From Anaeramoeba flamelloides (taxonomy: Eukaryota > Metamonada > Anaeramoebidae): DNA of 64,000 nucleotides. The DNA lies in NCBI GenBank assembly GCA_027625915.1, contig JANTQA010000008.1:13145001-13209000 (forward strand), read 5' to 3'. Positions 11,620 through 24,300 of this stretch are shown piece after piece; positions within the stretch are counted from its first letter, which is position 1, and each line of letters opens with the position of its first letter. The notes below the pieces were generated by a model. It worked only from the letters and a program-made list of their open reading frames with translations, did no database searches and had not been told where the DNA came from. The position numbers were made by a program, and so were the translations under genes.

Positions 11620-12992
11620 AGCCTTTTTTTATTTTTATTTGGAGGCAATCTAATTACAAGTTTCTCTCAAAGTTTGCTTGAATTGATCTTCATTCAAAAC
11701 TTTTCATCAGTTTTCATAATTTTCTTCTTTTATCTCTAAAAAACCAAATAAAAGAAGAAAAACAAGTGGAAATTTTCTCCATGAAAATTTTTGATCAAAA
11801 ATAAATTACTCTTGTTAAAACAACCCATTCGTACTTGGTAAACACCCTTTTTGTAAATTAAAAGCCCAAGTTTCATTTTTTCTCAAAAGCATGTACATTA
11901 AATTATCAAATAAGCTGGCAAAAAATAATAAGTAAATATGACATTGGCTTGTTAAATTTCTACCTTTTAAAAAAGAAATTCTTACAATTAAAGATCAATT
12001 GAAAATTTGGATCAAAAAATAGGGTTAAGGCTCGAGTCACTTACCACGGGTTTGTTCCATACTCAAGGAGCAGCTTAACACTAAAAATTATATTGTGAAA
12101 TTGTATTTCTTTTAATCGACAAAATTCAAATAACAAAAAAAAAAAATTCTTAGGATCTCATTGACAGAAAAAAGGCAATACAAAAAAAAAAGTTTAAATA
12201 CATTCTCAATTTCACAAAAACAAAAATAAAACGGATTCTCAATTTCAAAATTTCGAATTTCTCTCAAAAAAAAGTTCAAAATTAAAATTAACAAAAATGT
12301 AAAAAACAAACAAAAGTTTTAAAAGATTTTCAAATGACAAAAAATTCAATATAATGTAAAAAATAATTCCATCCTCAAAATTACAGAAAAGTAAAAGAAA
12401 ATTAAGAGGATCTCAAAGGTAAAAAATTCAATTAACAAAAAAAAGTTTAAAAAGATTTCACAATTTCAAAATGCAATTAAATTTAATCAAAAAAATCCAA
12501 TTGTTTTCTTAATTGGTATTACATAGTTTTTAAATTTCTTCACATTGAAAGTAAATTGTTTTCTAACAGTACACAATCAATATAATTTGGTTTAATCTAA
12601 TTTCCAGTTATTTTAAAAACCCTCTGTATTTCACAAAGTAAGTATTTTGTAAATTTTTTTGAGAAAAATTTCAAATTTGAAAAATAAAAAGTAAAAAAAA
12701 CCAATTCTGGATCTCAAAAAACCCAAATAGCACCACTTCAAAACTAACTAGTTTATTTTCAAAATTGTTATTCATAACCATTCAAATTGGAAATTGAGTG
12801 TCACTCTTTGGCACCGTTTTTTCTCAAAATTTCCTTGTTTTTGATTGTTGATTTTTTGAGATATTTTGTGAATTACAGGTTGGTTCATTTTTGATTGGTA
12901 AATTTAGTTACTCATGAAAATTACTAATTTTTTTTTTTTTCCATTCAATAAAATTATTTTTCGCCATAATGACTCAAATCTGGTAAAAAAAA

Positions 12993-13190
12993 TACAGATA
13001 GTTCCACTTTTAAGACACACACTGTTCAATGGAATTTAATGAACAAAAAAATTTCTAAATTAATATACAAAATTCAAATTCCAATTAAATAATTTGAGTT
13101 AAAAACAATTCCAAAAATGGTGCCTTAATTTGAGATTGTTTTGTAACCTTAAATTTTGTTGTAAGTTTGTGTCTTAAAAGTTGAAATAAA
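12993..13190. mobile_element. 197-bp palindromic MITE, copy 2
   Basis: It starts with ATACAGATAGTTCCAC and TTTTAAGACACAC and ends with GTGTCTTAAAAGTTGAA. Its length and internal layout match the copies at 9201-9396 and 32683-32880. Confidence 0.65.
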
Positions 13191-13204
13191 AGTAATCCGT
13201 TTCA

Positions 13205-13420
13205 AAAAATTGGAAAAATTATGAAAACTTTTTGCAAATTCAATTTATATTTACAACTTTGTCAAAAGATCAAGAAGTTTACTTTCAAAATAGATTTTTT
13301 TTTTGATAAATATTATCGAGTAGTTAATTAGATACTATAAGGGAATAAGAAGACAAAAAAAAACTAGATTTTAATTTCGAACACAGATTTTATGCTCAGG
13401 AAACTTGTTTTTTTTTTTTT
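13205..13420 (+). repeat. family E repeat, partial copy
   Basis: It resembles 38635-39085 and 25480-25840 in order: AAAATTATGAAA, AAGTTTACTTTCAAAA, a TTAGAT segment and a right part with GAACACAGATTTTATGCTC. Only the right-hand portion of the family is clear here. Confidence 0.45.
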
Positions 13421-13947
13421 TTTATTGGTCAACAGGAGTTTGACCAAGAACCTTTGATTATCCATTTATTAGTTTTTTTTTAAGAAAATTTCCACTACTT
13501 TCGATTAATATGACGAACTTTTACTGATTTTAAACATTCTATCTAATAAATCAGAAAAAAAGAAGTTTAAATTTAAATTTTATTATTTTTTTTCTTAATT
13601 GTGCCATTTTTTTAAAAACAATAACCAATTGGTAATTTTTTGGACGTTTCGTCAATAAATCGTTATATAACAGAATTTAGATTTTTTTCAACAAATTAGA
13701 AATTGTTTTCTCTTTTAAAAGGGTATCAGATAAATTAAATGATGTAAAGGAATATCATTTTCATTTTGTATTAAATACTTTATAATGTTAATGAAATAAA
13801 ATAAAAATCAAAATTTGTTAGAAATTTAGTCACTAAAAAATTTCCAAATTACTAGTTTAAATCATTCTTTCGTTTATTTGTTAACAGTAAAAATAAAAAT
13901 CAATTTTTTTTTGAATAGTACAATAAGTTAAAAGAATCCCCATAATA

Positions 13948-14590
13948 CAATTTCATCCAATTGCGAAATTATTTTGAATTTTTGTAAAAACTGAAAATCA
14001 TTTTTTCAATTTTTATTTTTTTCGTTTTAATTTTATTTTTTAAATTATGTAATATGTTTCGGTGCTTCGATTTTTTTTTTTCAATAATTGATATTAGGTT
14101 AAAGTTGTGTTCTTCAAAATAGAAGAACTCAAATAAAATTAATTGGTAGTATCTGACCATTTGATCGATCAATATACCTAATAGAATTGCAATAAATATA
14201 CCAAGATCTCTTTTGTGTTGTGCTCACTCCATAATTTTTTAAAAAATAAATTGCATTTTAAAAATTCTTTTAATGTCTATCCCAAGACACTAATTGCTAG
14301 ATACTCTTTAAAATTAGTTTTTTAATTTTTTTCTCTACAAGAGATTAATTGTGTTTTTAACAGTTAACACTTAACAATAAATCCTCTCTCGAAAATTTTT
14401 AACATTCTCTTGATTTATTATTATTATTATTTTGTTTTTTTTGTTTTATCTCAATAATAAACAATTGTTAACATTTAATTAAATGAATTGTTCTAATTTA
14501 ATATTTCTTCTTGAATTCATAAAATAAGATTTTTTTATCAAAAATAGAATATTGATATCGTAAAAAAATTTGTTTTAGAATTTATTAAAC
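13948..14590 (+). mobile_element. family A element, rearranged copy
   Basis: The core from GAAAATCATTTTTTCA through TTTGATCGATCAATATACC matches family A copies. About 165 bases near 14230-14395 have no counterpart in the other copies and look like an insertion. The left inverted terminus is not recognisable. It is more diverged than the copies at 7691 and 26408. Confidence 0.55.
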
Positions 14591-16987
14591 ACCAATAAAA
14601 ATATGTAATTCCCAAAAAGTTGGTAAACAATTTTCAACACAATTTCTTAAAAGATCCCTTCCCAAGAAAAAATATCCTAGGACCTATTTTAGAGATTAAA
14701 TAATGATCAAGATACCCTCTAAAATTTGGTGGAAAGTAACATGTTTTGGGTAAATTAATGAAATCTCATTTTGAATGTAACATTAACGGAATCACAGAAA
14801 TCATAGAAACCTTATTGAAAACAAAAAGGGAAATCAATTGAAAAAATAAAGAAATTCACCCCAAAGAATAACCCATTATATTATTTTCAATCAACCCAAC
14901 AGAACCAAGAAAAACAACTTCTTGATTAACAAAATCTGAGAAGTTACATCCGAGATACTCAAAAATAGTCAAATAATTGAAAAAAATTTTAATAATAGAT
15001 CAATCAAAGAAAAGCCAATACCAAAAGATAGTATTAAAAAACTGGTATTGTGGCGAATACTTCATTTTGTCTTTATTTATTTCTTTTTTTTTCTAAGTAT
15101 TGATCTTTTTTTGAATTATAGTAGGATTTCCAATTAAAAATTGTATTTCACTTTTATTGCACCATTTATTTTTTTTAATTTTTTCACTTTTTTACCTCAG
15201 AAACAAATTAAATTTTAAAAAAGAGTTCAGATCTGAAATCAATAAATTGTAATATCAAATAATTATGACAACTGTGAGTCATTTATCCAACTTTAAATTC
15301 TAATCCGAAGTCGGGGGTTTCAATTTTTACTAGATATATATAGATAATCAATTGGTAAATTTTTTACTTTATTTTCTATATTTTTCTTTTTGAACTAGGA
15401 TTTTCAAGAAATATATTTAAATTTGTTTTATATATCTATTGGTTTAGGCCCCTTCTGTTGTTATATTCAATATTAAGTTAACTCTTGGATCATAAACAAA
15501 CCAGATTTCAGAATTGAAAAAAATATCATTGATAGAAATTGTACCCCATTCAAATTTCAAATATAAGTAACTCAATTTAAGAACAGCCCTGGTAATTTAT
15601 CAATCCATCTAAAGAAAATTTGATCAAATCCCCTTTAAAACACAAAGCAAAGTCAGAATCACCCAGATATTCCCGGAATTTGGATCAAAAAAAAATTTGT
15701 GAAATTTTAAATGAAAAATTCAAAAGAAATTTTTAGATATGTAAACTAGAACAACTGTGTTAAGAAACATATCAATGAAAAAAAATTTATTTAAATTTTC
15801 AAGCTTAAAAAATGATTAAAAATTCAAACATTCTCAACAAATGACTCTAACTTTTAAAGTTAACCAAGTCAATAATTTTTAGACATTGTATTACTTGAAT
15901 TGTCCCAATTTCTCTACAAATCACAAAAATTCCTAACAATGAGTTGTGGGTTTTCTCTTTTTTTTTTCTTTTTTTTTTAGTTTTCTCTTTATCTTAGTTT
16001 TTTATTTTATGTGTTAATAATTCTTTTATTCTTAAATTGAAGTAACAAACACTTTTGAGGAAAATATTTACCTTATAAGATATTTGGAACATAATCTCCA
16101 ATACAAAATACCAAAAACATTTGATATATTTTTGTGTTACAATTTTTTTTGTTTGTATCATTTCTCTTATAATATAATGGTTCGTTTCAGTACACGTCGG
16201 AGCTAAGGTAACTTGATAAAAGGTTCTGTGGAGTTTTCTATCTAATGATCTAAATGAGAATTAAATTTGGAAAATTAATCAAGAATTTTGTAATATAAAT
16301 TTTTTTTTTTCCTAGAAGAAAAAATAGAGCTTTCTTTTGAATGAAATAAGGGTTTTTGATGAATTCAATATAAAAAAAATTGTTTATCTTTTTACCAATA
16401 TAAACCTAATCAGAAAATACCAAAGAATATTTCCAAAATTTTACCATTTTTCGCAATATCGAAGTATTGGATGGAAATGACAAACCCTATTACCGAGTTT
16501 CAAATATCAAAAATAAATAATAAAAACTTCTCAGTAATATCTCAAGGTTTGTCACTTTCACCACAAAAGAAATTTTCTAAAAAAGTTGTTTTTTCCTATA
16601 TTCTTTTTCTTTTTTAGAAATTACAACTTCCAAATTTTAAGAAAAATCTTTCTCATTTTTTCCTTCTTTGATCTTCCTGAATAAATATTTTTGAGAATTA
16701 CCAACCATAAAACCGTGAAAAAAACACTTAGTACTTTTAAATTTCAATTGCAAACTAGTCCTTAAATAAAAATTTTCTCTTCCAAATCTGATTATGGAGA
16801 GGGACATGAATAAAAAGTAAAAGAATTCTTGTTTCATTCAAATTTCGTCCATTTTGGTGAACAACTATTTCTTGTTTTTGTAAAAAATACGTGTCCTATG
16901 TCCAAATGTTGCAAAAATTTTTTTGTCATTTTTCTCTTAATTTTACACTATTATTTTTAGTTTTTTCTTTTCAATTCAAAAACTCAA

Positions 16988-17978
16988 ATGGAAGAAATTC
17001 CCTCAATGCAAAAAAAAATTGTTCTCTTAGGAGATTCGAGTGTTGGAAAATCTTCTTTAGTATTCAAATTTGTAAAGGATCAATTTTTTGAAAACCAAGA
17101 GCCTACAATCGGCGCAAGTTTTTTAACAAAAACAGTCCCACAAAATTCACACGAAGTGAAACTTCAAATATGGGTTTGCGATCTACTTTTCTTCTTCATT
17201 CGATCCGTTTTGGATTGCTTTTTCTCAAATTTTTTGCTTATTTGCAATTGGAAATAATTTAATTTTTCTTTTCTTACCGAATCCTTTATTAATCCATTTC
17301 CTTCTTAATAAAAATTAAAAAAAAAAGGATACAGCTGGACAAGAAAGATACGAAAGCCTTGCACCAATGTATTTTCTTTTTTCAATTCTCTTATTCTTCC
17401 AAATTAATTTTATAATTTTATTTTTTTATTGTTTAACGAATAAACCCTTACCTATCCTTTTAAAAATTACAGGTACTATCGATCAGCAAGTGGTGCTCTT
17501 GTTGTTTATGATATAAATGATAAGGTAACTTAAATACATTCCTTTTGGGGCTTTTCAACTTTCAAAAAAAAAAACAAATTATTTTTCAACTTTTATCTTT
17601 TTTGTTTGTTTTCCAAAACCCCTTTTTTTATTTTTGATACCCACAAATCCAAAACCAAAACAGCAAACATTTAAAAAAGCAAAATTCTGGATTAAAGAGC
17701 TGATTTCGAATGGAGAAAATGGTGTAATTATATTCCTAGTTGCAAACAAATCAGATCTTGAACACAATGTGGATTCTGTGGAGGCCTCCAAATATTGCGA
17801 AGAAAATGGGCTTTTTTATTTTGAAACAAGTGCAAAGACAGGCCACAATGTTGTTGAAGTATTCACATCAATGGCAAGCCAATTTGAATATGTTCCTCCA
17901 CCTAAAAAGAAAAAGGAGGAACCAATAATTGATCTTGATAACAACAAGAAAAAAACAAGAAGGAGAGGGTGGTGTTAG
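16988..17978 (+). CDS. Rab5-like small GTPase, four exons
   Basis: Exons 16988-17173, 17328-17368, 17473-17524 and 17664-17978 join in frame to 197 residues. The introns (154, 104 and 139 bases) all have GT-AG ends. The product has every G motif: P-loop GDSSVGKS (15-22), switch I with PTIGASF (39-45), [11 protein letters not shown] (63-73), NKSD (121-124) and ETSAK (147-151). [11 protein letters not shown] and [14 protein letters not shown] are close to the Rab5/Rab21/Rab22 group, which directs early-endosome fusion and cargo sorting on cytosolic membrane faces. I infer Rab5-like, not a specific orthologue. The tail is basic ([10 protein letters not shown]) and ends in a single Cys at the very last position, unlike the double-Cys ends usual in Rabs, so one geranylgeranyl group at most is expected. 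ATG at 16988 gives the normal short N-terminus. Confidence 0.93.
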
Positions 17979-18997
17979 GCTTTGGTTTATTAGCGTGTGG
18001 TGTTTCTTTTTTTTTTTATTTTATTTTTATTTTTTTGTAATTTAGTTTTTTTCTTTTGTTTCCTCACAGATCTTAACAACCACCACAAAAAAGAACAAAC
18101 ACAAAAAAAATCCCTATTCAAAATTTAATTTTTTTGATTAACTTTTTTCTGAGCAGAGCATAAAAGATTTCGTTGAACAACCGAAAGTTTAACAAAAGGA
18201 AGCCAAATAGAAATTAAAAATTAAAAATAAACCTAAAATAAACAAAGAATTCGCTTTTTAGATTAAGAATTCTTTTTCTTTATTCTTTTTTTATTATTGT
18301 CTCTCTTTTATTTGATTTGTTTTTTTTCTGCTTACTCCGCTTAAATCCCAATTTACAAAATTCAGATTTAATCCCAAAAGTTCAAAAAGGAAGAGACAAA
18401 CAAAATCTCAAAAAATTTCATTTTCAATTGATTTTGTGAATATTCCTTTGTGTTTTAAAAACAAAGAATTAGTTAAATAGTGTGGAATGTGAAATGAAAT
18501 TGCTATTAATTATAAGGAAAATAAGAGTGACTTTTGATTTAAAAACCTTTGTTAATCCGCTTATTTCAGATTATTTAAATTAACACTATTAAATTAAGTA
18601 CTTTTCACGTTTTTTTTCTCTCTCTCATTTGAAATCAGAATATGGACTATCAGCTGAAATTGAGATTAAAAAAAAATTACAAACGATACCATAGTTGAAC
18701 AATCCAGAAATATAATGACTTTTTTTTTTTTTCAAATATATGTTTTTGGTGACAACCCTATATTTTGAAAATAAAATATTTTTTCACAAAATAATTACTT
18801 AAAACTCTGATCTACAATTAAAAATCTTTTGTAATTGGTATTCCACTTGTAAAATCTACTTTTTTGTAGAAAATTCCTTGATTAAAAAATATCTTTTTGA
18901 ACCAGTACATGTAGAAATTTTTCATTTAGAAAATCTCAAATAGTAAAATAGATCGTACCAAATCTTGAAGAATAATAAATTGAAAACAAAAGTATCG

Positions 18998-19489
18998 TAG
19001 TGAAAAAAATACTTAACATGAAAAAAATCCCTGAAAAGATTTTTAATTGTGAATATGAGGAAAATTGATATGTAATATTTCAAATAAAAAAACAAATCCT
19101 TTTTTTTTAAGAATCAAACTTTTAAAATTATAACTCACCCATTTATTAGAAAGATGATTAATTAAATTACACTTGCTTAAAACATCATTCAATCAATCAA
19201 AAAATAGGAATAAAAATTATCATTTTCCAAACTCGAAAAAACCTCTATAAAACCCGATTGTTTTTCAAAAAAAGTTGATCTATTTATGCTATCAAATAAT
19301 TATTTGAGTATTCTATAGATCCCCACTTTGATGAACTTGGGTAGGTTTATTATTAGGTTCATAAAATTCTTAAAAGTTTTACAAAAAGGATTTGTTTTTT
19401 TATTTGGAATATTACATCAATTTTTCTCATATTCACAATTAAAAATCTTTTCAGGGATTTTTTTCATGTAAAGTATTTTTTTCACTACT
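18998..19489. mobile_element. 490-bp inverted-repeat element, copy 1
   Basis: Arms of about 100 bases face each other. The left has GTGAAAAAAATACTTAACAT, then AATCCCTGAAAAGATTTTTA; the right ends in the inverse, ATGTAAAGTATTTTTTTCAC. The second complete copy is at 41261-41738 in the translin intron, and a deleted one is at 8839-9005. The centre (about 19130-19370) has no coding capacity. This is a non-autonomous DNA element, superfamily undetermined. Confidence 0.7.
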
Positions 19490-19638
19490 ATATAAATATT
19501 ATTCTTTTATTTTTAGAGAATTTGAATCTTTGTTATTATAATTTTTAAAGTTTTATTTTGGTAAAAAAGCAATCTTGAATTGGTTATTCTGGAAAAAAAA
19601 ATGAATTGATTTTTTAATCTTTAAGACCTTAACAGTTG

Positions 19639-19645
19639 ATATATA

Positions 19646-19677
<32 letters not shown>
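19639..19677. repeat. compound AT / GTAT microsatellite
   Basis: Eight AT units are followed directly by about six units of GTAT. Confidence 0.9.
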
Positions 19678-20520
19678 GAATACTTTTTAACTATAAATTC
19701 ATTTTGTTTTTTAACATTTTTGAAATATATTTTATCTTTTTTTTTCTTTCTATTTCTTCTTTTTCAATTTTCTTTTAATATAATTGTGTTAATATAAAAT
19801 AAAGATTTCATATTTTTTTCAAAAAAAAAAAAAAAACAAAAAAAAATCAGTAATCGCACTAAAGACCTATCGAATAATAACCAAGAAAAAATGGCATAGT
19901 AGTTTGTAAATTAAAACGAAATTACTAGTCAATGAATTTATAAAATTATAAAAAAATTTAGTTCATTTCTGGATTTTGAATGTGAAGAAATTACAATCCA
20001 TAAATTGGAATTAATTTATTTTAATTTCTTTGAGTGGCATGTTTTATTATTTGTTTTGAAAATTTTAGCTGATCTTGTATTTATAAATTAAAAATCTACT
20101 TGGGAATTAAAATAAGTAAAATAAATAAACATGTTTTCCAATCCCTTTTCAAATTTTCTGAAAAATTATACACAAGAATAGTCAAGAAATAGTTAAAAGA
20201 ATCTTCATAATTTCCAATTTTAAATGGATTTATGAGTTTTTTTTTTTTTTACATATAAATTGATAAAAAAAAAATTGTGAAATTGAAATTCAAATCCCCT
20301 TTGATTAATTGGAAAATTATAATAGATCCAAAGTAAAGAGAATTAAAGTGATCTTTTATGTTGTGTTTCAATAAAATATATAGATATTTTAATATAAATA
20401 CGAGAATCTCTTTATATAGCCATTTTAAAAATGATCTAAACAAAAAAGTGTTAAAAAGTGTTAATTAAAAACAACTTGATAAGGGAATAAAATAATCTAA
20501 AAAAATTTGGGTTTCGGGAA

Positions 20521-20760
20521 GTGCCGTAGAGTGTCGTAGAGTGCCCTAGAGTGCCTAGCTTTTTTTTTATTTCAGAATTCAAAAGGATAGAGAAAAATCA
20601 AAGATTTTACCCAATTCCTATAAATTCTGGAAAACCTAACGTGAAGTGCCTAGGTTTACTTTTTTATTTTTAGAAATAAACCGAAATTGTGTTAAATTTT
20701 CAGTTTATTTCTCAAATCAAAAAAAAACCGAACACTGAATAGGAGGTAATTTTGTTGAAT
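20521..20760. repeat. decamer tandem plus hairpin modules, copy 1
   Basis: Four head-to-tail ten-base units of the form GTGCCGTAGA open the region (20521-20560). Two hairpin modules follow. One has CAGAATTCAAAAGGAT facing AATTCCTATAAATTCTGG. The other has GAAATAAACCGAAA facing TTTTCAGTTTATTTC. The modules are separated by CCTAACG and GTGCCTAGG. The same modules and boundary words occur at 54948-55445. Confidence 0.7.
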
Positions 20761-21317
20761 TACCTCTCTTCATTAATAAAATAATAATAAAAATAAATAA
20801 TAAATAAATATCTTTATTATTTTTAAAAAAAGAATTAATATAAAAAATAAAATAAAAAAAAAACTGATAAATTTATTTGTTTGTGATATTAACATCAAAC
20901 TTTTAAAAATTATTTTTAGTTTTAATAATTAATTTCAACTCAAAAAAGAAACATGAATTTAAAGATTCTGAATCCGTTTCTATACACATTTGATGATAAT
21001 TTCAATATAAAATCAACTATTTAGGATGATTAGAAAGAAGTTAAATAGTAAATCTTTTGGAATAATTATCAAAGAAAAAAAAAGGGGGATCTTTGGAAAT
21101 AAAAAAAGAAAATTATTAGAGAAGATATGAAATAGAAAATTGTTAAGGGGTTACAGAATCAGAAAAGGGCATCGAATTAAAATACGATATTCAGAGTAAA
21201 AAGTCCAATTGAAATGTATGTATTGATATTTTTCAATTATTAATTAATTAAATTTTAATTTTAATTTTTTATTTCTTTTATTATTTTCTATACACGCCGA
21301 AAAAGTTTTTTAATTCC

Positions 21318-21355
21318 TTTCCCTTCCCCTTTCCCTTTCCCTTCCCCCCCCCCCC
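21318..21355. repeat. pyrimidine tract with a 12-base C run
   Basis: A 38-base C/T tract ends in twelve C, very unusual in this AT-rich sequence. On the minus strand it reads as several G runs separated by A, in the 3' flank of the hydrolase gene about 20 bases past its stop. It could form a G-quadruplex or triplex, or simply be a slippage product. Confidence 0.7.
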
Positions 21356-21375
21356 TATTGTTTTTCTTTGGTTAT

Positions 21376-24300
21376 TTATTTATTATTATTTGATGAATTT
21401 GAATTTGAATTCGAATGAAATTGTTGACTGGATTTTGAATCCGAATTTACTTCTACAAAAGAGTTAGAATTAATATCGTTATTTGAAAGGTCTTCATTAC
21501 TTGATTTTGATTTGATGATTGACAATGAATTAGAGATGGGCACATCACTTAAATTTGAGCTTTGTATTAAACTTGAATTATAATTTTCATCAAAATTTGA
21601 ATTTGTTTTCGAATTAGATATAATATTTGAACTTGAATTATCACTAAAGGTAGGGATTGTACTTTCTGATTCCGAATTTGATGTGAAATCAGAATATTGG
21701 TTTGAATTAGAATAATGAATTTTTTGTTTTCCCTTATTCTTTTTTACCTTTTTCCTTTCCCCGTTCTTTCCATTGCTTTCCCTTCTCTCTCCCTTTTTAT
21801 TATTTCTTTGGTTTTTTGATTTTTTCTTGTTATTTTTCTTTTTCTTTTTCTTGATCTTGTTATTTTTCTTTTTCTTTTTCTTTTTCTTTTCCTTTCTGCT
21901 TTCATTGGTGTTTTCACTTTCCTTTTTGAGTTCTAATAACTTATTTTCGCGAATTAATTTTTCATTTATTTCTTCGAAATCTTTTTCCTCTTCCCTTTTA
22001 ATTTCCTTTTCATCCTTTGTTATTAAATAATCAATAAAGCGATTAAATTCAAAATAAAATTTTTCTCGAAATCTTGATTCAATATTATTATGCCCTGCAT
22101 GCTTGATCCATACACCATCAAACCTGTTGGGGAATAGCTCATATAGTTTTTTACCATGCTTTACAGGGACAATCACGTCGTCTGTACCATGAAGTATCAT
22201 GACAGGTTTGTCCATTTTTGGTGCCTTCTTTAGATTTACAAAGATATCTAAGGGGACATTACAAATCAATTTTATTACAACCCTGAAGATTGAAAGGATT
22301 GGAGACATTAGCAGAACACCTCTACACGGGTATTTGGACGCTATTTCAAGCGCAACAGCGGTTCCTAAGCTGTGCCCAAACCAGATGATATCTTCTGCGG
22401 GGACCTTTTTTTCATTGATCACCCAGTGATACACCGCCTCGGCGCTTCTGTAGCAATTCTTTTCTCTCCGTTTACCCTGGGCTTGTGGATACCCTGGATA
22501 CTCAAACAGATAAACATCACAATTTGTTCTATTTGCTATTCGAATAGCAAACCTTTTTAATTCATATATACATTCACCATTTCCATGTGCAAAAAGGATC
22601 GTTAATGTTTTTCTATTCACAATCGGACCTTTTTCGTTTTGCTTTGTTTCTTCAGAATTTGTTGTTTTTTTTTTTTGTTTCCCCCCTTTCAATACTTTTT
22701 TATTCTTTTTCTTTTCTTTTTTATTATTAATAAAATATAGAATCAAAGGATAAGAAAAAGTTTTTTTTTTTTTTTTTTTTTTTTAGATTTATTTCTATTG
22801 GATTTTTAAATAAAACAAAAAATGAAAGAGAAATCGATATATACTATCAATGAACACATTCATTAAAAAGTTTTGCAAAACAATTTCCTTATTCAACACA
22901 TTAATTTGTGAAATTTTATTCCGTGGTTTGATTATTAAATATTGTTCTTGATTGTAACAAAATATAGGATTATTTAAACTTTGTTTCAGTCAAAAGTCTC
23001 CCAAAACCGTTTTTTTCAAATATAAAATATTTTTTATAAATGAACTTTGAAAAAAACAAATAAGAAATAAGTAGAATAATACACATCAAGATAATAGTTG
23101 ATATCCGTCTGAAATAAAACTTATTAATCCAGAGCTTTTTTTCAAAATTTACAAACTCAAATTCTTAGGGAATCATTGGGAAAAAACTAATGTTCATTTT
23201 GATTTCCTATTGAAGATCCAAATAAAATTCCAATAGAAATCAAAATTATTTCTCTACAATCATTTTTACTATATCATTAACCTGAGAATGACACATTTTT
23301 AACCAAATGACTCTCGATCTTGTAATAAAAAAAAAATTTGCAAATGAATAAGGTGTAAAAAAAAATTGAAAAAAAAAAAAAAGTAAAAATGTTCAAAAAT
23401 GATTTCAATTTTGGAATTTCCAAAATAAATTTTTATCTTCTAATATCCATTCAAACCCTTTAATCACATGTAATTCATCCATTATAACTGGACTCCTTTG
23501 ACTGGAAAATGGTTTATAATATGAAAAAAAAAGTTAAAGGTTATTTAAATGGTTCTTTCAATCTTTGGTTGATTTGACTCTTGCTCAAAGAAAACTTGCT
23601 AAAAATCCATAAAAAAAGAGGCAATTTCCAATAGAACTTTATAAAATTTCTCAAAGACTATTTAAAATCTCTTTGCCTTCATTTCAAGATTGATCTTTTT
23701 AAATTCATTTATAATTTTTCCTGAAGAAGTGTTACCCTTATTTTTTTTTATTTTTATTTTTTTGCTATTAATAAATAAAGGGGCAAAGTTTTTTATTAAT
23801 TTTGTGTATTTTTATTTTGGACAAAAAATTTGTATGATAAACTATTTTTCAGTCAAAGGGGCCCAGTTGTAATGGTATAATACACGTGTTTAAAGGATTT
23901 GCATAGATATTGGAAGAAAAATTTTATTTTGGAAATTTTCAAAATTAAAATCATTTTTTCACATTCTAATCATTTTTGTTTTTTTTTTTTGTGTTTTTTT
24001 TAAAAACCTAATTCATTTGCAAAAAAATTTTTTATTGCAAGATCAATAGTCACTTGGTAAAAATGTGTTATTCTAAGGTCATTGAAACCATGTAAAGATT
24101 GTTGAGAAATCTATTGATTTCTATTGCAATTCAATTCGATCTTTGATCTTGATATTTGTTTAATAAATGTGAAAAATTTTCACTTCATTTTCATTTCCTT
24201 TTTCAAATAGAGACCACAAATACCAACAAACTTTGTTTGGGGGCTTAATTTCTAAAAAGAAAAGTGTAGAAAATGAAGTGAAAAATGTTTCATATTTATT

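Larger units (their letters stand above)
11620..16987. other. gene-free stretch with repeats
   Basis: No convincing gene. It holds a 197-bp palindromic element (12993-13190), a piece of family E (about 13205-13420) and a rearranged family A copy (about 13948-14590). Around 12100-12500, phrases such as TCTCAAAATT and AAAAATTCAATTAACAAAA recur without clear order. At 16178 an ATG opens a 9-codon frame followed by GGTAAC; it is too short to support as an exon. Confidence 0.5.
17979..21375. other. gene-free stretch with repeats
   Basis: Nothing protein-like. It contains the 490-bp inverted-repeat element (18998-19489), a compound microsatellite (19639-19677), a hairpin cluster with decamer repeats (20521-20760) and a polypyrimidine tract (21318-21355) close to the end of the hydrolase gene. 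Confidence 0.55.

Noticed and set aside
16178-16215. ATGGTTCGTTTCAGTACACG followed by GGTAAC as a first exon.
   Set aside because: It reaches a stop after nine codons before the donor-like site, and no downstream exon was found.
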